From Prochlorococcus sp. AG-455-E15 (GTDB taxonomy: Bacteria; Cyanobacteriota; Cyanobacteriia; PCC-6307; Cyanobiaceae), in assembly GCA_003212115.1 (NCBI GenBank), contig QCQS01000047.1, positions 1 through 5,338 on the forward strand: DNA of 5,338 nucleotides, written 5' to 3'. The stretch's first letter is position 1. Each line of letters starts with the position of its first letter. Of this stretch, positions 1-5,338 are shown one piece after another. The notes beneath the pieces were generated by a model. It was not told the origin of the DNA and made no database searches. It saw only the letters and a program-made list of their open reading frames with translations. The position numbers were made by a program, and so were the translations under genes.

Positions 1-20
1 AGAAAGGAGCAAAATCATGA
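1..20 (+). CDS. rpsS: 30S ribosomal protein S19, C-terminal end only (partial)
   Basis: The window seems to open inside the last codons of rpsS. In the frame ending with TGA at 18-20 the bases read K-G-A-K-S-stop, preceded by the last two bases of a codon that could be Lys. Bacterial S19 proteins end in a basic tail of the DKK type, and rpsS is the standard gene before rplV, so this is the expected neighbour. Its TGA overlaps the rplV start as ATGA, which suggests coupled translation. S19 sits in the head of the 30S subunit with S13. Only five full codons are visible, so the call rests on position and tail composition, not on a domain. Confidence 0.55.
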
Positions 21-403
21 CAAAAACACCTGATACAACAAAAACAGCAATTGCTCATGGGAATTATGTTCGCGGGTCGGCCTCTAAAGTGAGAAGAGTT
101 TTGGATCAGATAAGGGGTAGATCTTATAGAGATGCATTGATTATGTTGGAATTTATGCCTTACAGATCTACAGATCCCATTACTAAAGTTCTAAGATCTG
201 CTGTTGCTAATGCAGAACATAACTTTGGAATGGATCCATCTACCCTAGTTATTTCCTCTGCATGGGCTAATAGTGGTCCAGTAATGAAAAGGTATAGACC
301 CAGAGCTCAAGGTAGAGCTTTTTCAATTAAAAAACAGACTTGCCACATCAGTATTTCTGTTGAGTCTGCTTCTACTCAAACTAATGCGGAGGTACAAAAC
401 TAA
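17..403 (+). CDS. rplV: 50S ribosomal protein L22
   Basis: L22 binds 23S rRNA early in 50S assembly, and its long beta-hairpin lines the peptide exit tunnel. The 128-residue protein has the globular part first: the ASKVRRVLDQIRG segment (residues 22-34) and the ALIMLEFMP helix (40-48). The hairpin region with the family signature MKRYRPRAQGRAF lies at residues 90-102, followed by the closing strand TCHISISV (108-115). The start at 17 has a good Shine-Dalgarno, AAAGGAG at 3-9. A polar tail of about 13 residues follows the family core (family members are often near 110 residues). Just before the hairpin the usual acidic D-E-G-P-like segment reads N-S-G-P (86-89). The stop TAA overlaps the rpsC start by one base (TAATG). 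Confidence 0.97.
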   Translation: MTKTPDTTKTAIAHGNYVRGSASKVRRVLDQIRGRSYRDALIMLEFMPYRSTDPITKVLRSAVANAEHNFGMDPSTLVISSAWANSGPVMKRYRPRAQGRAFSIKKQTCHISISVESASTQTNAEVQN

Positions 404-1134
404 TGGGACATAAAATACATCCTTCTGGACTAAGATTAGGAATTACACAAGAGCATCGCTCTAAGTGGTTTGCTACTTCTAAAACATATCCAATTCTTCT
501 CCAAGAAGATTTTAAAATTCGTACCTTCATACAAAAAAAATATGGAGCAGCAGGAATTAGCGATGTCTTAATAGCAAGAAAAGCTGACCAACTGGAACTT
601 GAATTAAAAACAGCAAGACCAGGAGTTATAGTTGGAAGACAAGGAAGTGGTATTGAAGAATTAAGATCTGGCATCCAAAAAACTATAGGTGATAGAACAA
701 GGCAAGTCAGAATAAACGTTGTTGAAGTTGAACGAGTAGACGCTGATGCTTTTTTACTAGCTGAATATATAGCTCAACAACTAGAAAAAAGAGTCGCCTT
801 TAGAAGAACTATTAGGATGGCCTTACAAAGGGCTCAAAGGGCTGGAGTTCTAGGTCTTAAAATTCAAGTAGGGGGAAGGTTGAATGGAGCTGAAATAGCT
901 AGAACTGAATGGACTAGAGAAGGTAGAGTACCTTTACATACTTTGAGAGCCGAGATTGACTACGCAACACGTGAAGCTAATACAACTTACGGTGTTTTAG
1001 GCATTAAAGTTTGGGTTTTTAAAGGTGAAGTTCTCCCTAAAGAAGAACAAACTATCCCTGTGGGTGCGAGCCCTAAGAGGAAAGCTAGTAGAAGACCTCA
1101 GCAATTTGAGGATCGTTCAAATGAGAATTCATAG
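403..1134 (+). CDS. rpsC: 30S ribosomal protein S3
   Basis: S3 lies in the 30S head at the mRNA entry channel and takes part in mRNA unwinding with S4 and S5. The 243-residue protein starts with the S3 hallmark MGHKIHP. A type II KH domain follows, with its GXXG loop as GRQG at residues 78-81. The basic residues R134, R135 and R138 in FRRTIRMA match the helicase-linked positions of E. coli S3 by eye alignment. The C-terminal S3 signature GGRLNGAEIARTEW spans 157-170, then VPLHTLRAEIDYATREA. The last 25 or so residues are a polar, basic tail. The start is set by GGAGGT at 388-393, inside the end of rplV. An eight-A run at 533-540 inside the gene is in frame, unlike the nine-A run in rpsE. Confidence 0.98.
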   Translation: MGHKIHPSGLRLGITQEHRSKWFATSKTYPILLQEDFKIRTFIQKKYGAAGISDVLIARKADQLELELKTARPGVIVGRQGSGIEELRSGIQKTIGDRTRQVRINVVEVERVDADAFLLAEYIAQQLEKRVAFRRTIRMALQRAQRAGVLGLKIQVGGRLNGAEIARTEWTREGRVPLHTLRAEIDYATREANTTYGVLGIKVWVFKGEVLPKEEQTIPVGASPKRKASRRPQQFEDRSNENS

Positions 1135-1145
1135 GAGGTATAAAA

Positions 1146-1628
1146 ATGCTTAGTCCAAAACGTACTAAATTCCGTAAACAACATAGAGGCAGAATGAGGG
1201 GTGTAGCCTCAAAAGGTAATACTATTGCATTCGGTCAATTTGCTCTCCAAGCTCAAGACTGTGGCTGGGTAACTGCACGTCAGATTGAAGCAAGCAGAAG
1301 AGCTATGACTAGATATATCAAACGTGGTGGTCAAATCTGGATAAGAATATTTCCTGATAAACCTGTAACCATGAGACCTGCCGAAACCAGAATGGGTTCT
1401 GGTAAAGGTAATCCAGAGTTTTGGGTCGCAGTTGTAAAACCTGGAAGAATACTTTTTGAAATGGGTGGTGAGGATATCACTGAGGAAACTGCAAAGGAAG
1501 CTATGCGTCTGGCTCAATACAAACTTCCTGTAAAAACTAAATTTATCTCAATTGATAAAAATCTAGAAAATTCCTCCCAAGAAAATACAAAAAATATTAA
1601 AAAATCTCAAGAGGAGGTTAAACAATGA
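1146..1628 (+). CDS. rplP: 50S ribosomal protein L16
   Basis: L16 binds 23S rRNA near the A-site tRNA and the peptidyl transferase region of the 50S. The N-terminus MLSPKRTKFRKQHRGR is the family start. The L16 signatures WVTARQIEASRRAMTRY (41-57) and the RMGSGKGNPEFWVAVVKPG loop (82-100) are intact. The conserved core ends near residue 137, the usual family length. A tail of about 23 residues rich in N, K, Q, S and E then extends the protein to 160. The start is clear: AGGAGGT at 1133-1139 overlaps the TAG of rpsC and sits 6 nt upstream. The stop overlaps the rpmC start as ATGA, and the tail codons carry the rpmC Shine-Dalgarno. Confidence 0.97.
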   Translation: MLSPKRTKFRKQHRGRMRGVASKGNTIAFGQFALQAQDCGWVTARQIEASRRAMTRYIKRGGQIWIRIFPDKPVTMRPAETRMGSGKGNPEFWVAVVKPGRILFEMGGEDITEETAKEAMRLAQYKLPVKTKFISIDKNLENSSQENTKNIKKSQEEVKQ

Positions 1629-1843
1629 AAAACTCAGAGTCACTTAAGGAATTTAAAAAATTAAATTCTGAACAAATTACTGAAAAGATTAACCAATTAC
1701 GAAAAGATCTTTTTGACTTGAGATTCAAGCAAGCTACAAGACAGCTCAATGAAACTCATAAATTTAAAATTATCAAGAAACAAGTTGCGCAATTACTAAC
1801 TCTCAGTAAGAGTCAATCTGCTTCTGAAACAACTTCTGATTAA
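1625..1843 (+). CDS. rpmC: 50S ribosomal protein L29
   Basis: L29 is a small alpha-helical protein at the rim of the exit tunnel, near L23, where trigger factor and the signal recognition particle dock on the ribosome. The 72-residue sequence shows the family pattern: a first helix with LNSEQITEKINQLRKDLFDLRF (13-34), the QATRQLNETHKFK turn (36-48), and a second helix IIKKQVAQLLT (49-59). A short S/T-rich tail ends it. Translation is probably coupled to rplP through the ATGA overlap, with a strong GAGGAGGT at 1611-1618. The order rplP-rpmC-rpsQ is the standard one. Confidence 0.96.
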   Translation: MKNSESLKEFKKLNSEQITEKINQLRKDLFDLRFKQATRQLNETHKFKIIKKQVAQLLTLSKSQSASETTSD

Positions 1844-1852
1844 TTATTAGTT

Positions 1853-2119
1853 ATGGCACTTAAAGAAAGAATTGGTACTGTTGTAAGCGACAAAATGGAT
1901 AAAACAGTTGTTGTTGCTGTTATTAACAGATATCCACATCCCACTTATAAAAAAATTGTAAGTAGAACTACTCGATATAAGGCGCATGATCCAGAAAATA
2001 CATGCGTTTTAGGTGATCGAGTTAAAATTAGAGAAACTAGACCGCTTAGTGCTCATAAAAGATGGGCCATAGAAGAGATTCTCAATAAAACAAGTCAGGC
2101 TGAGGAGGTTAAAAAATGA
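1853..2119 (+). CDS. rpsQ: 30S ribosomal protein S17
   Basis: S17 is a primary 16S rRNA-binding protein of the 30S body with an OB fold. The 88-residue product opens with the typical [18 protein letters not shown] (6-23). It continues through [16 protein letters not shown] and carries the S17 signature [13 protein letters not shown] at 54-66, then the [10 protein letters not shown] end (68-77). The start follows the rpmC stop by 9 nt. The leader is A/T-rich (ATTATTAGTT) with no Shine-Dalgarno, so initiation probably relies on coupling or an unstructured leader. The gene ends in an ATGA overlap with rplN, and its last codons carry the rplN ribosome-binding site. Confidence 0.97.
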
Positions 2120-2481
2120 TTCAACAAGAAACTTATTTAACAGTTGCAGATAATAGCGGAGCAAAAAGACTCCAATGTATTAGGGTTTTAGGTTCTAATA
2201 GAAGGTATGCACATGTCGGGGATGTAATCGTAGCAACTGTAAAAGATGCTCTTCCTAACATGGGAGTTAAGAAATCTGAAGTTGTTAAAGCTGTTATCGT
2301 CAGAACTAAAGCAACATTAAGAAGAAATACTGGTAATTCAATCAGATTTGATGACAATGCGGCAGTATTGATTAATGAAGATAAGAATCCAAAAGGTACT
2401 AGAGTCTTTGGTCCTGTAGCTAGAGAACTGCGGGATAAAAATTATACAAAGATTGTTTCTCTTGCTCCGGAGGTGATTTAA
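2116..2481 (+). CDS. rplN: 50S ribosomal protein L14
   Basis: L14 sits on the subunit-facing side of the 50S beside L19, contacts the 30S in the 70S ribosome, and is the docking point for the silencing factor RsfS. Its 121 residues match the family length. The sequence starts [18 protein letters not shown] and contains the L14 signature region from AVIVRTK (59-65) through [14 protein letters not shown] (74-87). It ends with [13 protein letters not shown] (94-106). It is the first gene of the classical spc operon in E. coli, but here it overlaps rpsQ by 4 nt, so no separate promoter fits between them. GAGGAGGT at 2102-2109 gives a strong start. Confidence 0.98.
2469..2477 (+). promoter_or_regulatory. 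Extended Shine-Dalgarno for rplX
   Basis: GGAGGTGAT is complementary over nine bases to the conserved 3' end of bacterial 16S rRNA (AUCACCUCC). It lies inside the last codons of rplN, with its GGAGG 8 nt before the ATG at 2482. It decides the upstream rplX start against the alternative in-frame ATG at 2527, which has no comparable site. Confidence 0.85.
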
Positions 2482-2838
2482 ATGTTGGATTCATTAAAGC
2501 AAAAGAAAAATTTCCAGAGAATAAAAATGAGAATCAAAACTGGAGATTTGGTAAAAGTAATTAATGGCAAGGACAAAGGGAAAACTGGTGAAGTTTTAAA
2601 AACTATCCCTCTTGAAAATAGAGTAGTTGTAAAGGGAATTAACCTTAGGACCAAACATGTAAAACCTACTCAGGAAGGGGAAACTGGAAGAATTCTTACA
2701 GAAGAAGCATCTTTACATGCATCAAATGTAATGTTTTTTTCAAAGGATAAAAATCTTACAAGTAAGATTGAATACTTTATTGATAAAGAGGGGGTTAAGA
2801 AAAGAAGATTGAAGAAAACTGGTGAAGTAATTGATTAA
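2482..2838 (+). CDS. rplX: 50S ribosomal protein L24
   Basis: L24 is an assembly-initiator protein that binds the 5' region of 23S rRNA and lies near the exit-tunnel opening. A KOW motif is visible at residues 19-45 (KTGDLVKVINGKDKGKTGEVLK and following), then VVVKGINLRTKHVKPTQ (48-64) and the IYHSNVM-type segment as LHASNVMFF (78-86). The product has 118 residues, longer than E. coli L24 (about 104). Some 15 extra basic residues precede the usual family start, which here is M16 (MRIKTGD). The ATG at 2482 directly abuts the rplN stop and has a near-ideal Shine-Dalgarno, so it is preferred. It is the last gene before the only sizeable gap in the window. Confidence 0.96.
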   Translation: MLDSLKQKKNFQRIKMRIKTGDLVKVINGKDKGKTGEVLKTIPLENRVVVKGINLRTKHVKPTQEGETGRILTEEASLHASNVMFFSKDKNLTSKIEYFIDKEGVKKRRLKKTGEVID

Positions 2839-2912
2839 TTTTTCATCAGAAACCAGATTTCAACTTTTTCTAATTTATCAATTCTGACAAAGACCAGAAT
2901 TAACAAAAAATT
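2839..2912 (+). other. 74-nt rplX-rplE intergenic region with small hairpin
   Basis: This is the largest non-coding gap in the window; all others are 16 nt or less. It is A/T-rich and has no Shine-Dalgarno before rplE. A perfect inverted repeat, AATTCTG (2880-2886) and CAGAATT (2895-2901), could form a 7-bp stem with an 8-nt loop, ending 11 nt before the rplE ATG. No U-run follows the stem, so it is not an intrinsic terminator. In E. coli the translational repressor S8 binds spc mRNA at this same rplX-rplE junction. Whether this hairpin plays such a role is inference from position only; the stem is weak. Confidence 0.5.
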
Positions 2913-3452
2913 ATGACTCTAAAAAATCGCTACAAAGAATCAATAAGACCAAAACTTTTAAAGGATCTTGGTCTTAAAAATATTCATCAAGTACCTAAAG
3001 TTGTCAAAGTCAACGTTAACAGAGGTCTTGGTGAAGCAGCTTCGAATTCGAAAGCTCTTGAAGCCTCTTTAAATGAAATGGCAACAATTACTGGACAAAA
3101 GGCTTTAGTAACTAGGGCCAAAAAAGCTATCGCGGGTTTTAAAATTCGTGAGGGCATGCCTATTGGTTGTACTGTAACTTTGAGAGGAGACAGGATGTAT
3201 TCTTTTTTGGAGAGATTTATAAATCTAGCTTTACCAAGAATAAGAGACTTTAGAGGAGTTAATCCAAAAAGTTTTGATGGGAGAGGTAATTACACCGTTG
3301 GAGTGAAAGAGCAATTGATTTTTCCTGAAATCTCTTTTGATAAAATAGACTCAATAAGAGGTATGGATATAACTATTGTCACTAGTGCAAAATCAGATCA
3401 AGAAGGTAAAGCTCTTTTGCAGGAGTTAGGAATGCCTTTTAGTAAGAATTAA
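2913..3452 (+). CDS. rplE: 50S ribosomal protein L5
   Basis: L5 binds 5S rRNA in the central protuberance with L18 and contacts the P-site tRNA and the 30S head. The 179 residues match the family length. Visible landmarks are NRYKESIRPKLLKDLG (5-20), the signature around KVVKVNVNRGLGEA (29-42), ITGQKALVTRAKKAIAGFKIREGMPIG (59-85), the RDFRGV segment (111-116), and FPEISFDKID with GMDITIVTSA (137-159). An in-frame TAA at 2901-2903 leaves the ATG at 2913 as the first possible ATG start. There is no Shine-Dalgarno. A 12-bp palindrome (3041-3052) lies within codons for A-S-N-S-K. Confidence 0.97.
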   Translation: MTLKNRYKESIRPKLLKDLGLKNIHQVPKVVKVNVNRGLGEAASNSKALEASLNEMATITGQKALVTRAKKAIAGFKIREGMPIGCTVTLRGDRMYSFLERFINLALPRIRDFRGVNPKSFDGRGNYTVGVKEQLIFPEISFDKIDSIRGMDITIVTSAKSDQEGKALLQELGMPFSKN

Positions 3453-3461
3453 ATTAAAACT

Positions 3462-3863
3462 ATGTCAAATCACGATCCTATTTCAGATATGCTAACTCGA
3501 ATTAGAAATGCGAGTCAAAAAAAGCATACAACCACAACAATCCCAGGCTCAAAAATGTCCTTAAGTATTGCCAAAGTACTTCAAAAAGAGGGGTTCATTT
3601 CTGATATTAATGAGGAAGGTGAAGGTTATAAATCACAATTAATACTCGGCCTCAAATATAGTGGAAAAAACAAATTTCCTACTATCCGATCTATGCAAAG
3701 AGTTAGTAAACCTGGTTTGAGAATATATAAAAATACTAGAGGTTTACCAAAAGTTCTTGGAGGTCTTGGAGTTGCCATAATATCAACCTCTAAAGGCGTT
3801 ATGAGTGATCGCGATGCTAGAAAGCAAGGCATTGGCGGCGAAGTCCTCTGCTATGTTTATTAA
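3462..3863 (+). CDS. rpsH: 30S ribosomal protein S8
   Basis: S8 is a primary 16S rRNA-binding protein (helix 21) needed for assembly of the 30S platform. In E. coli it is also the autogenous translational repressor of the spc operon. The 133-residue protein begins DPISDMLTRIRNAS (5-18) and ends with the S8 signature STSKGVMSDRDARKQGIGGE (108-127) and the terminal LCYVY. It follows rplE by 9 nt (ATTAAAACT), without a Shine-Dalgarno. In most non-cyanobacterial spc operons rpsN (S14) lies between these two genes; it is absent here and is usually elsewhere on the chromosome in cyanobacteria. Confidence 0.98.
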   Translation: MSNHDPISDMLTRIRNASQKKHTTTTIPGSKMSLSIAKVLQKEGFISDINEEGEGYKSQLILGLKYSGKNKFPTIRSMQRVSKPGLRIYKNTRGLPKVLGGLGVAIISTSKGVMSDRDARKQGIGGEVLCYVY

Positions 3864-3875
3864 GGAGAATTAATC

Positions 3876-4415
3876 ATGTCAAGAATCGGAAAAACACCAG
3901 TACTTATTCCAGAGAAAGTTACAGTTGATTTTGATGGATTAATAGTTACAGTTAAGGGACCAAAGGGTGAGTTAAAACGTCTCATGCCTGAGGGAGTTAG
4001 TTTTGATAAGAAAGATAATACTATTGTCGTAAGTCCTACAACAACCAAAATACATTCAAGACAGAGACATGGTTTATGTAGAGCTTTAATTGCAAATATG
4101 GTTGAAGGGGTTACTCAAGGTTTTTCAAAGAAACTTGAAATTGTAGGCGTTGGATCAAGAGCACAAGTAAAAGGTAAAAATCTAGTTGTTAGTGCGGGAT
4201 ATAGTCATCCTATAGAAATGATCCCCCCTGATGGTATAACATACAAAGTTGAGAGTAATACAAACGTTACTGTATCTGGAATTGATAAGGAAATTGTTGG
4301 TAATGAAGCAGCAAAAATCAGATCAATTAGACCTCCAGAACCATATAAAGGCAAAGGAATTAAATATCATGATGAGAGAATTCTCAGAAAAGCTGGTAAA
4401 TCTGGCAAAAAATAA
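3876..4415 (+). CDS. rplF: 50S ribosomal protein L6
   Basis: L6 lies near the sarcin-ricin loop and the factor-binding site of the 50S. It has two repeated domains, consistent with the 179-residue length. The first domain starts MSRIGKTPVLIPEKVTV and includes VTVKGPKGEL (24-33). The second has GFSKKLEIVGVGSRAQVKG (82-100) and ends with the L6 signature PEPYKGKGI at 154-162, followed by KYHDE and a basic tail. The start at 3876 has AAGGAGA at 3862-3868, partly overlapping the rpsH stop. This is the only clear Shine-Dalgarno among the five genes from rplE to rpsE. Confidence 0.98.
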   Translation: MSRIGKTPVLIPEKVTVDFDGLIVTVKGPKGELKRLMPEGVSFDKKDNTIVVSPTTTKIHSRQRHGLCRALIANMVEGVTQGFSKKLEIVGVGSRAQVKGKNLVVSAGYSHPIEMIPPDGITYKVESNTNVTVSGIDKEIVGNEAAKIRSIRPPEPYKGKGIKYHDERILRKAGKSGKK

Positions 4416-4429
4416 TTCTAATTAAAAAA

Positions 4430-4798
4430 ATGACCAAACTTTCCAGGAAATTACAAACTCAAAAAAGACATAGAAGATTAAGGAGATTCTTAATTGGAGA
4501 TGCAACTCGTCCAAGATTGTCTGTTTTTCGCTCTAATAATCATATTTATGCCCAGGTTATAGATGATAGCGCTCAAACAACTATTTGCTCAGCTTCAACT
4601 GTTGATAAAGAACTAAGAGAAAAATCTGAGAAATTACCTTCAGATTGTAATTCTTCTTCCATTGTTGGAAAATTATTAGCAAAGAGAGCGATACAAAAAG
4701 GTATTAAGCAAGTAATTTTTGACCGTGGAGGTAATCTATATCACGGGAGAGTAAAGGCACTTGCAGATGCCGCTCGTGAAGCTGGCCTAGAATTCTAA
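4430..4798 (+). CDS. rplR: 50S ribosomal protein L18
   Basis: L18 binds 5S rRNA with L5 and anchors it in the central protuberance. The 122 residues fit the family. The basic N-terminus (KRHRRLRRFLIG, 12-23) precedes the core RPRLSVFRSNNHIYAQVIDD (27-46). The C-terminal L18 pattern is IKQVIFDRGGNLYHGRVKALADAAREAGLEF (92-122). The gene follows rplF by 14 nt of A/T-rich sequence (TTCTAATTAAAAAA) with no Shine-Dalgarno. Its position between rplF and rpsE is the standard one. Confidence 0.97.
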   Translation: MTKLSRKLQTQKRHRRLRRFLIGDATRPRLSVFRSNNHIYAQVIDDSAQTTICSASTVDKELREKSEKLPSDCNSSSIVGKLLAKRAIQKGIKQVIFDRGGNLYHGRVKALADAAREAGLEF

Positions 4799-4814
4799 CT
4801 CTTAATTTTTTACT

Positions 4815-5338
4815 ATGACTGACACTCCAACAAAACAAGAAATTCAATCCAAGAACGATAACGTTCCTGGAGCTACACCCGTAGAACAAAAAAAGAATAA
4901 TCGTAATGATCGAAAAAGAAATAAAAGAGGTGATTCAAAAAATCTAGAGAGAGATTCTGATTGGCAAGAAAGAGTTGTTCAAATTAGACGTGTTTCTAAG
5001 ACTGTTAAGGGTGGAAAAAAAAATGAGTTTTAGAGCAATTGTTGTTGTAGGTAATGAGAAAGGTCAGGTTGGAGTTGGAGTTGGTAAAGCAGGGGATGTT
5101 ATTGGTGCTGTGAGAAAGGGAGTTTCAGATGGTAAAAAGAATCTTGTTAGGGTTCCCTTAACCCCAAATAATTCAATACCGACTTTATCTTTAGGCCGGG
5201 ATGGTGCTGCAAATGTACTAATTAGACCAGCTGCACCAGGTACAGGTGTAATTGCCGGTGGTTCGATAAGAACAGTTTTAGAATTAGCTGGCATAAAAAA
5301 TGTTTTAGCAAAAAGATTGGGTAGTAAAACACCTTTGA
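4815..5338 (+). CDS. rpsE: 30S ribosomal protein S5, frameshifted at a poly-A run and cut off at the window end
   Basis: S5 sits at the mRNA entry tunnel and contributes to decoding accuracy and mRNA unwinding. The first part (4815-5033) encodes a polar N-terminal extension of about 48 residues, then the start of the S5 domain, ERVVQIRRVSKTVKGGKK (52-69). It then reads N-E-F-stop. At this point the +1 frame takes over: from ATG at 5023 it reads M-S-F-R-A-I-V-V-V-G-N. It continues with the S5 core (GQVGVGVGKAGDV, PAAPGTGVIAGG, VLELAGIKNVLAKRLGS) to K-T-P-L at 5337, still open at the window end. The A run at 5015-5023 has nine A; eight would restore one continuous S5. About 30 C-terminal residues are missing from the window. 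The start follows rplR by 16 nt with no Shine-Dalgarno. An indel error is likely, as S5 is normally essential. Confidence 0.9.
5015..5023 (+). repeat. Nine-A homopolymer at the rpsE frame break
   Basis: This is the longest single-base run in the window, and the rpsE frame changes exactly here. Runs of this length are prone to sequencing and assembly indels, and to polymerase slippage. Other long runs remain in frame: eight A at 533-540 in rpsC and seven T at 2734-2740 in rplX. Confidence 0.9.

Noticed and set aside
119..199. Three AGATCT sites within about 80 bp of rplV
   Set aside because: They arise from frequent AGA (Arg), TCT (Ser) and GAT codons in different frames of an AT-rich gene; no repeat unit surrounds them.
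533..540. Eight-A run in rpsC as a second frameshift site
   Set aside because: The frame is intact across it, and the protein reads through as I-Q-K-K-Y-G, as expected for S3.
2880..2910. Possible intrinsic terminator at the rplX-rplE hairpin
   Set aside because: The stem is A/T-rich and only 7 bp, and is followed by A residues instead of T on the + strand. On the - strand there is likewise no T-run after the stem.
2884..2918. Possible promoter before rplE starting from CTGACA
   Set aside because: No acceptable -10 box lies 16-18 nt downstream; a match would overlap the rplE start codon. The base composition makes chance matches likely.
381..5294. Open frames of 61-102 codons on the - strand opposite rpsC, rplP, rplN, rpsH, rplF, rplR and rpsE
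   Set aside because: Each lies entirely or almost entirely opposite a conserved ribosomal protein gene, resembles no protein family I recognise, and has no separate regulatory context.
5331..5338. TGA at the end of the window as the rpsE stop
   Set aside because: It is out of the S5 frame, which reads CCT-TTG-A at the edge, so the gene simply runs off the window.

Overview
The window is a stretch of the S10-spc ribosomal protein operon, all on the + strand, from an AT-rich cyanobacterium. The protein sequences read like high-light-adapted marine Prochlorococcus. I recognise this from the L22, S3, L16 tail, L24 and S8 sequences, the low-GC codon use and the gene order; no database comparison was run. 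The order is (rpsS end)-rplV-rpsC-rplP-rpmC-rpsQ-rplN-rplX-rplE-rpsH-rplF-rplR-rpsE. Two points fit cyanobacteria and plastids: S8 follows L5 directly, with no rpsN (S14) between them, and several proteins carry polar terminal extensions.

Layout: bases 1-20 appear to be the last codons of rpsS, overlapping the rplV start by ATGA. The S10-type section follows (rplV, rpsC, rplP, rpmC, rpsQ), then the spc-type section (rplN, rplX, rplE, rpsH, rplF, rplR, rpsE). Packing is very tight, with overlaps at rpsS/rplV, rplV/rpsC, rplP/rpmC and rpsQ/rplN, and rplX abutting rplN. The only sizeable gap is 74 nt between rplX and rplE. It holds a small hairpin and no Shine-Dalgarno. No promoter or terminator is convincing, so the window is probably the interior of one long transcript. 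No gene is supported on the - strand.

Together the genes encode proteins of both subunits. From the 50S these are the exit-tunnel protein L22, L29 and L24 at the tunnel rim, the 5S rRNA partners L5 and L18, L16 at the A-site side, L6 near the factor-binding site, and L14 at the subunit interface. From the 30S they are S3 and S5 at the mRNA entry, and S17, S8 and the end of S19.

The main anomaly is in the last gene. rpsE is split by a +1 frame change at a run of nine A (5015-5023), and the window then ends before its C-terminus. The reading frame resumes immediately as a typical S5, so a sequencing or assembly indel is the likeliest cause. A real mutation, tolerated by slippage on the A run, is a less likely alternative. 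I see no novel system here: apart from rpsE this is a conserved housekeeping operon.
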